From assembly GCA_963701675.1 (NCBI GenBank), contig OY969623.1:5704001-5768000 (forward strand): a stretch of DNA of 64,000 nucleotides, in the 5' to 3' direction. The position numbers were made by a program, and so were the translations under genes. The notes below the pieces were generated by a model. It did no database searches. It was not told the origin of the DNA and was given only the letters and a program-made list of their open reading frames with translations. Positions 28,049 to 35,652 of the stretch are shown here, in pieces (position 1 is the stretch's first letter; every line of letters begins with the position of its first letter). This DNA is from G963701675 sp963701675 (lineage in GTDB: Bacteria; Planctomycetota; Planctomycetia; Gemmatales; Gemmataceae).

Positions 28049-28705
28049 TTAGATGTCCGACGCCTCCGCCCGGCGAAAACCTCGCTTTCGTGCCAGAGTC
28101 CGATGCGCTTCCTGCAAAAGTGCCTGCCGCTCCTCAGGCGTCACGCTCGCGGCGAAGAGTCCGTCTAGAATTCCATCGCCCACGCCGGTTTCGGCGAAAA
28201 GGCGCTCTTCCAACTCCGCGGTCGTCTCGACGGAACCGTCGCCGCGCAGATGTAACGGCGACCGACCAAGCTCAACTAGGGCGGGTGTAATCATCAATCC
28301 GCGGTGACAATCGAGTGGATCTTCTTCGGCACAAAGCATCGCGACGCAACTTCGTTGCGCCTCTTGAATCAAGCGGCTAATGCCGGACTTGAACTCCACG
28401 GTTGTCCGCGTTAATTCGTAATTCACGCGGCCAGAGTCGTCGTAGACATCGGCATTTGCCGGGCGTCCTCCCAGTTGCTCGCCCAAGAACAGGTACTCGA
28501 TTCCGCTGTCTCGCAAACCACGCTGAAGCTCCGGCCGATTGAAGTGCGGCGTCCATTTGCTATAGGGCGAAGACCGCACATCCGCAACCGCCGCCACGTC
28601 GGCGGCGCGCAGAATAGCCACGAATTTGTCCCAAGTGTGGTTCGAGTGACCGATGCTAAATAGGCGGCTACTTGGTAGTTGCTTTTCCGAACGGAGTGCG
28701 TCCAT
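28049..28705 (-). CDS. DUF488 domain protein
   Basis: 218 residues. DUF488 signature: LFSIGHSNHTWDKFVAIL, VADVRSSPYSKWTPHFNR, YLFLGEQLGGRP and MLCAEEDPLDCHR with the conserved Cys-x3-4-Asp-Cys-His cluster. Biochemical role is unknown; conserved Cys/His residues and its frequent place beside nucleic-acid-modifying or defence genes suggest a nucleic-acid-related function. It is divergent from the 28747 gene with a gap of 41 bp. Confidence 0.88.
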   Translation of the reverse strand: MDALRSEKQLPSSRLFSIGHSNHTWDKFVAILRAADVAAVADVRSSPYSKWTPHFNRPELQRGLRDSGIEYLFLGEQLGGRPANADVYDDSGRVNYELTRTTVEFKSGISRLIQEAQRSCVAMLCAEEDPLDCHRGLMITPALVELGRSPLHLRGDGSVETTAELEERLFAETGVGDGILDGLFAASVTPEERQALLQEAHRTLARKRGFRRAEASDI

Positions 28706-28746
28706 AATAGTCTCGCATCATACCATATCCGCGCGAGGAGCCTCCC

Positions 28747-29484
28747 ATGGAGATGGTTCTTCTCGATTGGACCCGGATGGCAAAGGCGTACTGTCTCGCT
28801 GGCGTTGTTATTGAACGCGATCGAATCCGCGTCGTTCGGCCGCTTCTGACAAAGCACCGCGGCGCGAACGGAAATCGCGTCGGCTGGTCAGCTTATCTTC
28901 TCGACGGCCACGGCCGTTGGGAGCTGTTCAAACTTATAGGAGTTGAGCCGGCTTCCTGCGAGCCGCCGCATTCGGAAGACGTGTGGGTTCGCGCGCTTCA
29001 GCCGCTTCGTCGGCAGGCGCCTTCCGAGCTGCGACGAAGGATTTTGGAAGCAACTATTCCTAGTGCCGTTGAAGCACTATTTGGTGCGCCGCTCGCAACC
29101 ACACGTACCGCCGCATTTGTGTCACCCGGGGCGGGAACTCGAAGTTTAACCACGCTGTTGGTTCCGGCGCAACAAATGACCTTCGGCATATCGTGGCGTC
29201 AAGGAATGGCGGAGCCGGACGTCCGCGTTCAATTGCCGCTTCCCGAAGTCGGTGTACGTACACTTGCTGTTAAGGACCATCATCTGCTATGCCATGCGGA
29301 ACGCGCCTTTCCCGATGTTGCCAAGCGTGCAACAGGCATAACGGAATTGGTGCGTCAAATGGGCGCAAACGTAGCTGTTCGGTTAGGGCTTTCCCGTGCG
29401 TTTTCTGGCGACAGCTTATCTTCATCGCCATCGTGTTGGGTGATGGCCGACGGGTTCTTCTCTCCGACTGACCCGCAGCCGTGA
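28747..29484 (+). CDS. Hypothetical protein, possibly dual-OB domain family
   Basis: The 245-residue protein (MEMVLLDWTRMAKAYCLAG) is not firmly recognised. It appears to be all-beta with two halves: CLAGVVIERDRIRVVRPLL...WSAYLLDGHGRWELFKLIGV in the first, and TFGISWRQGMAEPDVRVQLPLP...LAVKDHHL in the second, which fits the arrangement of the dual OB-fold proteins often coded beside DUF488. This is a pattern-based guess. No signal peptide. The gene has RBS GAGGAG at 28735-28740 and is followed after 4 bp by an acyl carrier protein gene. Confidence 0.5.
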   Translation: MEMVLLDWTRMAKAYCLAGVVIERDRIRVVRPLLTKHRGANGNRVGWSAYLLDGHGRWELFKLIGVEPASCEPPHSEDVWVRALQPLRRQAPSELRRRILEATIPSAVEALFGAPLATTRTAAFVSPGAGTRSLTTLLVPAQQMTFGISWRQGMAEPDVRVQLPLPEVGVRTLAVKDHHLLCHAERAFPDVAKRATGITELVRQMGANVAVRLGLSRAFSGDSLSSSPSCWVMADGFFSPTDPQP

Positions 29485-29488
29485 ACAC

Positions 29489-29911
29489 ATGACAGAACCC
29501 GCCAACCCTTGGATCGCATATTTGCAGGAACGCTTGCAGCGGGTCCGCCAAGACCTTGGCTTTGAGCCGATCGCAGACACAACCGGTGACCTTCGCATCG
29601 CGGATGGATTGGATTCCATGGGTCTCGTCGAGTATGTTGCCGTGCTCGCGGCTGACTTGCAGGTCGCGGCGCATGAAATTGACGAAGTATGTGGCGGGCG
29701 TTTCGGCACCCTCGCGGAGCTGGCACGGGCCTTTACTATCTCCGGGTTCCGATTGCCTAGCACCTCTATAACGCCGGGGGCGATGGAAGAGCATGTTGTG
29801 AGCATTCGGGAATCCCCACGAGTATCCACACGAAACCCTGCTGGATTACCGCCACGACGGCCCGCCTTACCGCAAAGCGCCAACCGACAAGCGAGATGGA
29901 TCAGATGTTAG
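29489..29911 (+). CDS. Acyl carrier protein-like, carboxyl tail uncertain
   Basis: The phosphopantetheine site is LDSMGLVEYVAVL with Ser43; helix 1 (WIAYLQERLQRVRQDLGF) and helices 3-4 (EIDEVCGGRFGTLAELARAF) match the ACP fold, about 85 residues. The open frame runs to 140 aa, but everything after about residue 90 (from 29760) is unlike ACP and probably belongs to the start of the neighbouring KAS III gene, read in a shifted frame. The true stop has perhaps been lost by an indel. Its partner, a KAS III, suggests a dedicated fatty-acyl or polyketide-like pathway. Confidence 0.75.
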   Translation: MTEPANPWIAYLQERLQRVRQDLGFEPIADTTGDLRIADGLDSMGLVEYVAVLAADLQVAAHEIDEVCGGRFGTLAELARAFTISGFRLPSTSITPGAMEEHVVSIRESPRVSTRNPAGLPPRRPALPQSANRQARWIRC

Positions 29912-30777
29912 AACGCCCGCGCGGGTGGCTGGAGAGTCATGCGGGAATTCGCGAGCGTTGCCTCTGGCAAGACGAGGATCCGCTCGCAGTTGCCGCCACG
30001 GTCGGACGTAAGTGCATCGATTCGGCCGGCGTTGCCCCGCAGGATGTGGGAGCATTGTTGGTAACCTCCGAAGCTCCGCCGCTTCTTTCCGGACTGGCAG
30101 CCAAGCTACACCACTCCATTGGATTGCGCAACGATTGTCCCGCGATTGAGATTGGCGGCGCGTGCACAGGCTTTCTCGCGTGTCTCTCGGTCGCGCGATC
30201 GATGATGCCAGATTCGCGGCACGCGCTCATCATAGCGCGTAGAAGCGCCCTCGCGTTATCTGACGGTGCAACCTGGGAGCGCCGGGGAAACCGCCGCATT
30301 GTTTGGTGAAGCCACCGCCGCATGCCTTGTCTCCAGTTTCGCAGATTCGCTAAAAGCAATTTCCGTCGACGACGTTATCCTCGGCGCCGACGGCGCCGCC
30401 GCAAGTCTGCTGCAAATAGAGCGGTGCCTGCCGGTTCATTCTTCATTAACATGGATGGCCCAGCTCTCGCGGCTCGTGCTATACGAACCATGGCGCAGGT
30501 AGTACAAGACTTGGCTTCCCGCAACGGGATTTCCGTCGCTCAGCTTGCGGGTATCGTCGCACACGGTGGCAATGGTCGCCTACCTTCACTGTTGGCACGG
30601 CAATTGGCGCTTCCTCCCGATCGTGTTTGGAGCATGACGCCGTCGACCGGCAATCTCAGCTCGGCATCGTTACCGGTGGCATGGGCACAACGCCCCTGTC
30701 CTGGCGTGGGCCCCGTCGTATGGGTGGCGGTCGGTGCCGGGATCACGTGGGGCGCCGCACTTACCGGATTGAACTAA
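29783..30777 (+). pseudogene. 3-oxoacyl-ACP synthase III-like (KAS III/FabH), several frameshifts
   Basis: Pieces of one KAS III appear in successive frames. 29896-30240 encodes PRGWLESHAGIRER and EIGGACTGFLACL, with the catalytic Cys. The frame then shifts near 30240 to EAPSRYLTVQPGSAGETAALFGEA, and back near 30425-30430 to SFFINMDGPALAARAI, IVAHGGNGRLPS (His and Asn of the active site) and VPVAWAQ-like end, stop at 30775-30777. The region upstream of 29896 suggests one or two further shifts (DYRHDGPPYRKAP in a third frame). All three catalytic residues survive, so decay, if real, is recent; sequencing indels would give the same picture. Confidence 0.75.
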
Positions 30778-30791
30778 CGGCCGCCTGGGCA

Positions 30792-31129
30792 TTACCAGCT
30801 TCCATAAAGCTGCTTGACCACCGCGGCGATTAACTGACGGTCCGCGGGCTGCACAGTACCGAGCGATCGATGAACGAGGTTCTTCGCGATTGTGGCCAGC
30901 TTGTGGAGGCGCACCACTGAAGGACCAAGAGCCCCGATGCTTTCCAGTCCGCGAGTGCGACATCGAATGGCGTCTGATATGTTTGAGTCGTAACACGGGC
31001 GATAACGACGTCAAGGTCGCCCGCGTCGACGATAACCAAGGCCGGCCGATTCTTGGTTTGCCCGGCACTGGTGAAGGGGAACGCCGCCAATACCAGCTCA
31101 CCCGGAACGTAGCTCGTCGTAGATGGCAT
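30792..31129 (-). pseudogene. PemK/MazF-like endoribonuclease toxin, frameshifted
   Basis: The first 60 residues match MazF-like toxins: PGELVLAAFPFTSAGQTKNRPALVIV (in pieces), then VVIARVTTQTYQTPFDV. Near 30920-30935 the frame breaks; one base shift gives SVVRLHKLATIAKNLVHRSLGTVQPADRQLI and an end at the TAA at 30792-30794, which is the normal carboxyl half of this type. MazF-type toxins cut mRNA. It overlaps the antitoxin gene by 32 bp (31098-31129), antitoxin first, the usual order. With the frameshift the toxin would lose its last helices. Confidence 0.75.
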
Positions 31130-31316
31130 CGCCGTCGGCGTACCCTTTCAGGAATTCCGCGGCCGCGGACCCGGTCCATTCCGTGTCTTCGTTGTCGTCG
31201 GGAATCAAAAGCATGACGCGCACCGGCACGTCACACCGAATTTGCTCGGCCAGCGCCGGTGGCACTGTTAAAGTACCGTCTGCCTTCAACTGAGTCTGGA
31301 ATTCATGGGCCTTCAT
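31098..31316 (-). CDS. Antitoxin of a MazF-like pair (72 aa)
   Basis: MKAHEFQTQLKADGTLTVPP is an AbrB-like swapped-hairpin start (small beta strands with T.TVPP), followed by VPVRVMLLIPDD and an acidic carboxyl tail (FLKGYADGDAIYDELRSG) that would bind the toxin. The 475-codon frame that extends upstream of it is the antisense of the kinase gene; the ATG at 31314-31316 marks the true start. The family placement is by resemblance to antitoxins found in front of PemK/MazF toxins. Confidence 0.72.
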   Translation of the reverse strand: MKAHEFQTQLKADGTLTVPPALAEQIRCDVPVRVMLLIPDDNEDTEWTGSAAAEFLKGYADGDAIYDELRSG

Positions 31317-31427
31317 AAAAAGGTTCCATAACGTGGAGAGTCCTACCCAAGCATTATAGTAACCACGCAGAGGCAACGTCGGCCAAGCCTGTGCAGGTTC
31401 CGCCGCATTGGTTACAATCGGTTGACG

Positions 31428-32702
31428 ATGAGCCAGGACACTTCGACTCCTTCCGTCGACGAATTTTTGCGCCGAGTGCTGCGTAGCGGACTGATGAATC
31501 AGCGGCAATTGGACGAAGCGCTCTCCACGCTGAACCCAACCGATCCGGAAACGCTGGCCAGTGCATTGGTCACGGCTGGAAAGCTCTCGCGATTTCAAGC
31601 TCGCAAGCTGTTGCAAGGCAAAACACGCGGGCTGATCATCGGGCCCTATCACGTGCTTGCACCCATCGGCAAAGGCGGCATGAGCGCCGTTTATTTGGCG
31701 CGAGATACACGCCAAGAACAACTGGTCGCACTCAAAGTGCTGCCTCCCAAGCAAGCTCGAGAGGAAGAACGCCACCTCGCCCGCTTCCTTCGGGAAATGG
31801 AGCTTTGTCAAAAAGTCGAAGACCCTCACATTGCACGGACCTACGAGGTGGGCGAATCCGACGGCGTGTACTACATCGCCATGGAGTTCATCCCCGGTCG
31901 CAGCCTGCGGCGGGTCGTGAGCGATGACGGGCCGTTGGACGTGCCACGAGCGGCACAACTTTTCGCCGAGGCGGCGACCGCACTGGAACATGCCCACGAA
32001 CGCGGCCTCATCCACCGCGATCTGAAACCTTCCAACATCATGGTCACGCGTGACGGCCATGCCAAGCTGCTCGACCTCGGCCTTGCGCTCATCGAAGGTG
32101 AGTTCGGTGAGGACCATCGCGTCGTTGGTGGTCAAGGGTACGTGGTCGGCACGATGGATTACATCGCTCCCGAGCAGTCGGAGGACGCAACCAACGTTTG
32201 TCCGCGTTCCGACATCTACGGGTTGGGGGCGACACTTTACTTCGCACTCACGGGCCGGCCGCCGTTTCCAGGCGGAAGCTCGATGCAGAAGATCATGCGG
32301 CATCGAAGCGAAGAGCCCGTGCCGATCGAACAGTTGAATGCGGCGATACCTACCGGCTTCGCGAACGTCGTCCGGCAAATGATGGCCAAAGAACCCGCGG
32401 ACCGGTTCGCATCGGCGGGCGAAGTTCGTCGACAGTTGCTGAAATGGACAAACTCGACGGATCTCGTCCCAACGCCGTACTCGGGTCCAAGCCGTGTATT
32501 GATCGATCCGGTAACTCTGGTGCATGAGGTTGAATCCGAATACTCGAGTGGGTTGGCTGGCTGGTCGGAGTCATCCATTATTCGACTTACGCGTACCGCA
32601 AATTCGCTGTCGAATCTATGGTGGACCTACATGGCGCCGATCCTGATCGGCGGAGTGGTCGGCTTGGCGCTCGTAGGGTTGTATTTCCTGCTGACAAGCT
32701 GA
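31428..32702 (+). CDS. Hanks-type Ser/Thr protein kinase with carboxyl-terminal membrane anchor
   Basis: 424 residues. A helical amino-terminal region of about 65 aa (EFLRRVLRSGLMNQRQLDEAL, with two SGLxxxxQ-type repeats) is common in planctomycete kinases. The kinase domain has GKGGMSAVYLARD, the Lys in VALKVL, HRDLKPSNIM, and APEQ. The metal-binding DFG triplet reads DLG (LLDLGLALIEGEFG). A single membrane helix (APILIGGVVGLALVGLYFL) ends the protein, so the kinase domain is cytoplasmic with almost no external part. The ATG at 31428 is chosen over a TTG two codons earlier. Confidence 0.92.
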   Translation: MSQDTSTPSVDEFLRRVLRSGLMNQRQLDEALSTLNPTDPETLASALVTAGKLSRFQARKLLQGKTRGLIIGPYHVLAPIGKGGMSAVYLARDTRQEQLVALKVLPPKQAREEERHLARFLREMELCQKVEDPHIARTYEVGESDGVYYIAMEFIPGRSLRRVVSDDGPLDVPRAAQLFAEAATALEHAHERGLIHRDLKPSNIMVTRDGHAKLLDLGLALIEGEFGEDHRVVGGQGYVVGTMDYIAPEQSEDATNVCPRSDIYGLGATLYFALTGRPPFPGGSSMQKIMRHRSEEPVPIEQLNAAIPTGFANVVRQMMAKEPADRFASAGEVRRQLLKWTNSTDLVPTPYSGPSRVLIDPVTLVHEVESEYSSGLAGWSESSIIRLTRTANSLSNLWWTYMAPILIGGVVGLALVGLYFLLTS

Positions 32703-32734
32703 GTTCCTTCCTCGACGAGAGTCACTTAACGGGC

Positions 32735-33034
32735 CTATTTTCCTTTGGTGTGATTCGAACGTCGCCCATTCCGTTTCTGGCGGGGACTTTGGGACGTAGC
32801 TAAAGCGTCGTTCCTGTCGGCTTCACGATCTGGAATGCTGCGCAGAGCGGTTTCGAATTTTCGCCGGCTCGCACGGCGAGCCCGGTCATTGAGATAATCC
32901 TCTGTCATGAGCGCAGCAAGTTTTTCCGCAACAGCGGAACTGATTAGCTGGTTCACCGAAGTTCCGTCCGCCTTAGCGCACTCGCGAAGTTGCCGATGAA
33001 GCGAATTTGGAAGTCGTACCTGTATAGTGCTCAT
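32735..33034 (-). CDS. Ribbon-helix-helix antitoxin-like protein
   Basis: The 99-residue protein starts with a ribbon-helix-helix domain (MSTIQVRLPNSLHRQLRECAK, in pieces: STIQVRLPNSLHRQL, then SVNQLISSAVAEKLAAL), the HicB/CopG-type operator-binding fold, followed by a basic tail. Start (33032-33034) overlaps the stop of the PIN toxin gene by one base (TAATG), implying coupling. It likely neutralises the PIN toxin and represses the pair. Confidence 0.82.
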   Translation of the reverse strand: MSTIQVRLPNSLHRQLRECAKADGTSVNQLISSAVAEKLAALMTEDYLNDRARRASRRKFETALRSIPDREADRNDALATSQSPRQKRNGRRSNHTKGK

Positions 33035-33465
33035 TACGTTTCTCCTATGTCGCCTAGGAACTCACGCGGTGTCGTTACATCAATTCCAAACTGTTCTATG
33101 CCTCGGAAATGTCGCTGATTATGTGTTACGATCGCGTCACATCCCGCAGCAATTGCCAGTTCCAATAAGTGGTCGTCCTTCGGATCGCTCAAGTACGGTC
33201 GCCACAAGAAGAAAATCGATTGTCGTTTCGCGACCCCGCACAAGTAATCGATAACGTTCAACACCGTTGATTTCGAGCGACCTATGAGTTCGTAGTCGCG
33301 TAACAAAACGTCCTCATACTCCAACACCAAAGGCACAGACACGGCAATCTCAAAGGCGCCGGTTCCAACCAAGCTCAACACCTTGAACGACGCTCCTCGC
33401 CGCGAACGGAAGGCCGACTCAAGCACGTTCGTGTCTAACACGACCAGGGGTGGGTCAGGCGACAT
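33034..33465 (-). CDS. PIN-domain toxin of a toxin-antitoxin pair
   Basis: 143 residues, PIN-domain ribonuclease. Acidic metal-binding residues are visible in order: VVLDTNVLESAF (Asp), LVLEYEDVL (Glu), SDPKDDHLLELAIA (Asp pair) and AIVTHNQRHF. Length and 'DPKDDHLLELA' match the 'putative toxin component, PIN family' type. The toxin gene precedes the antitoxin gene, the opposite of most such pairs. Confidence 0.88.
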   Translation of the reverse strand: MSPDPPLVVLDTNVLESAFRSRRGASFKVLSLVGTGAFEIAVSVPLVLEYEDVLLRDYELIGRSKSTVLNVIDYLCGVAKRQSIFFLWRPYLSDPKDDHLLELAIAAGCDAIVTHNQRHFRGIEQFGIDVTTPREFLGDIGET

Positions 33466-33508
33466 CGCACTATGAATACTATCAAATCCTCCGTGTGTCT
33501 ATTGGACA

Positions 33509-35110
33509 TTACGTCAACCGCACCACCGGATGGTCTCGCATGATCAACCGGTTCGACTTCAAGTCACACACCGTGATGAGCAGGCGCTTGTTGGCGTCGA
33601 TGCCGAATTCGACGTCGAAGCGCGGTTCGCCTTTGGCGGCGGGCGGCTCGGCGGTCAAGAATGTTGGACTGTGCTCGTTGATCCAGAAGTAATACTGGCG
33701 TTCGTCCTCCTCGGCGCTCAATGGCCGAACCCGTGCGGCGCCTTGCGGGTCGAACACGAGTTCCATGGTCGGGCCGGACTGGCGTTGGCGGCGCTCGCCG
33801 AGTTCGAAAATCGCGATGCCGAGCCTGGTCTGACCGTCGTGTGATCCCTTCACGGTTACTCGGGCAACCGGTTCCATGGATGGATAAGGCGTGCCATGTT
33901 TCACGATCGGGTAGAAATCGTATTCGCCTTTCTTCGGATCGACGAAGCGAAAAGCGTAATCGTGTTGAATGTGATCGTAGAAGTCGACGCCGGCAATAAA
34001 GGCCGCCGCTCCGCGTGCGACGGCGTCGAGTGGACGGCTCAGGCGGACCCTCTCCCGGCCGAATATCCGCTGCACGGTTTGCTGCACCGACGGAATCATG
34101 CTGCTGCCGCCCACCATCAGGACGGTCTTGATGTGATGCTCATCATAACCGCGTTCTCGTGAGGCATTGAGTGCCCGGCGAATCGTCTGATCGATGTGCG
34201 TGTAAGCGCCCTGGGCATCGAAAAGTTCTTCCAGTTGCTTTCGGGTTATCGTGCCGCCGAGGACTTTCTCCGATCCGCGGACGTTCACGACGGCTTCGTC
34301 CTTGAATGACAACTGCTCCTTCACGCGTTCGCACTCGGTCAATAACGCTCGGCTCATTTTGCGGACCGCGTCGTCGGCTTCGTTCAGTTGGTTTTGCCGC
34401 AGGATCTCCTGGTACAGCCAACCGTCGATGGTGGCGCCGCCGACATCGGCCCCCGATTTGCCGAGGACACGGCAACGGCGCCCGGTCGATCCGCCGGTTT
34501 CTTCTTCGATTAGGACAAGGGAGACGTCGAGTGTGCCGCCGCCGAAATCGAATATGAGATACACATCGCCCGGCTGGATGGGCGCGCCGTAACCCAGGGC
34601 CGCGGCCGACGGTTCGTCGATCACGCGAAAACGCTCGATGCCGGCCGACTCGGCCACGCCGGTCAACCAATCTTCGTAATCTTCGTACGCCTCGACGGGA
34701 ACCGTGAACGCGACTTCCTCATCGCGTAAATCCAACTCCGCCGTCGCCGCGCTGAGGACGGCCTTGAGAAAATCCCTTCCAGCCTCACGATGCGAAACGT
34801 CCCAATCGTCGATTCGAATGCGCGTCGGGCTTCGCCGGGCGATGTAGCGCTTCATCCAGCGAATCGTGCCCGGAGAATCGTAAAGCTGCCGCTGGATGAC
34901 CTGGGTTCCGACCCAGCGCACCTTATCGTCGGCATAATGGATGAGCGACGGAATCACGGAGATTTGTTCGCCGCGCTCACTTCCGCGGCGATACGTTATC
35001 TGCCGGCCAAACGCCGGGAGATGCAACGGCACGCCCTCTTTTTGCGCGTCGTCCCACACGGCCAACACCGTGTTCGACGTACCAAAGTCAACCGCTAACC
35101 GCCCGGCCAT
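33509..35110 (-). CDS. Hsp70 family protein (DnaK-like, divergent)
   Basis: 533 residues. The actin-like ATPase motifs are present: VDFGTSNTVLAVWD (phosphate 1), FDFGGGTLDVSLV (phosphate 2), and LMVGGSSMIPSVQ (adenosine). EPSAAALGYG matches the connect region. The peptide-binding part is shorter and unlike DnaK, with no EEVD-like end, so this is one of the specialised Hsp70 paralogues. The ATG at 35110 gives MAGRLAVDFG directly. No DnaJ or GrpE is nearby. Confidence 0.9.
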   Translation of the reverse strand: MAGRLAVDFGTSNTVLAVWDDAQKEGVPLHLPAFGRQITYRRGSERGEQISVIPSLIHYADDKVRWVGTQVIQRQLYDSPGTIRWMKRYIARRSPTRIRIDDWDVSHREAGRDFLKAVLSAATAELDLRDEEVAFTVPVEAYEDYEDWLTGVAESAGIERFRVIDEPSAAALGYGAPIQPGDVYLIFDFGGGTLDVSLVLIEEETGGSTGRRCRVLGKSGADVGGATIDGWLYQEILRQNQLNEADDAVRKMSRALLTECERVKEQLSFKDEAVVNVRGSEKVLGGTITRKQLEELFDAQGAYTHIDQTIRRALNASRERGYDEHHIKTVLMVGGSSMIPSVQQTVQRIFGRERVRLSRPLDAVARGAAAFIAGVDFYDHIQHDYAFRFVDPKKGEYDFYPIVKHGTPYPSMEPVARVTVKGSHDGQTRLGIAIFELGERRQRQSGPTMELVFDPQGAARVRPLSAEEDERQYYFWINEHSPTFLTAEPPAAKGEPRFDVEFGIDANKRLLITVCDLKSNRLIMRDHPVVRLT

Positions 35111-35608
35111 AGTCGCGCTCTCAACGATCCTGCGTCAAATACTCAGGGTATCACTTTGTTCCGCCGCCCTGCGTGTTCATCGACCGCACGTCCCGGTGTC
35201 GTCCTTTGGCCTATGTCACGTCGTGCATCGTCGTGACACAAAGCGGTCACTTCCTCGTGCCGCGTTCTCGCAACTCCAGTGTTTTCAACGCGAAGCAGCC
35301 GACGGCTTCTCCGGTTTCCATCCGGCTGAAGGCATGTAAAAACGCCGCAAGACTCTGGCCGGAAGTCGCTTGCGCTTTTCGTGATCCAGTTCGTCCCGTT
35401 ATCGCTGTTTGTCGACGGTGTCCCTTCTTGGCACAACCGCGTGGCTTTCAACGAGGGACGAATCCTGATCCTCATCTTGCTCTTAGTCTTTGTCCCTCAT
35501 CTTCCTCTTCCTCTTCCTCTTCCTCTTCCTCTTCTTCGATTTCAGCTCATGCGCCGCGCATCAAACGCAGGGACTCCGACCTATCGTGTTTATCAGGTGG
35601 CACAGCAC
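35111..35608. other. Gene-poor stretch before the IS element, with hexamer tract
   Basis: About 500 bp between the Hsp70 start and the IS. Open frames here are unconvincing on both strands. The only clear structure is a TTCCTC hexamer tract (35501-35536, about six units), purine-rich on the minus strand. It may hold the Hsp70 promoter. Confidence 0.5.
35501..35536. repeat. TTCCTC hexamer tract
   Basis: About six copies of TTCCTC in a row, giving a pure pyrimidine/purine strand bias over 36 bases, in a non-coding stretch. Confidence 0.8.
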
Positions 35609-35626
35609 CTCGTCAATAAGACGATG
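35609..35626 (+). repeat. 18-bp target-site duplication, left copy
   Basis: CTCGTCAATAAGACGATG, identical to 37070-37087, flanks the IS exactly. The site itself holds a small dyad (TCGTC-aataa-GACGA). Confidence 0.9.
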
Positions 35627-35652
35627 TCCCAGCACAATAGAAATGTCCGCGT

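Noticed and set aside
31317..32525. 475-codon open frame on the minus strand
   Set aside because: It is the antisense of the kinase gene; only the last 72 codons (31098-31316) code for a plausible antitoxin.
35143..35475. 110-codon frame before the IS
   Set aside because: Low-complexity Arg/Thr-rich reading, no start signal, and equal-quality frames on the other strand.
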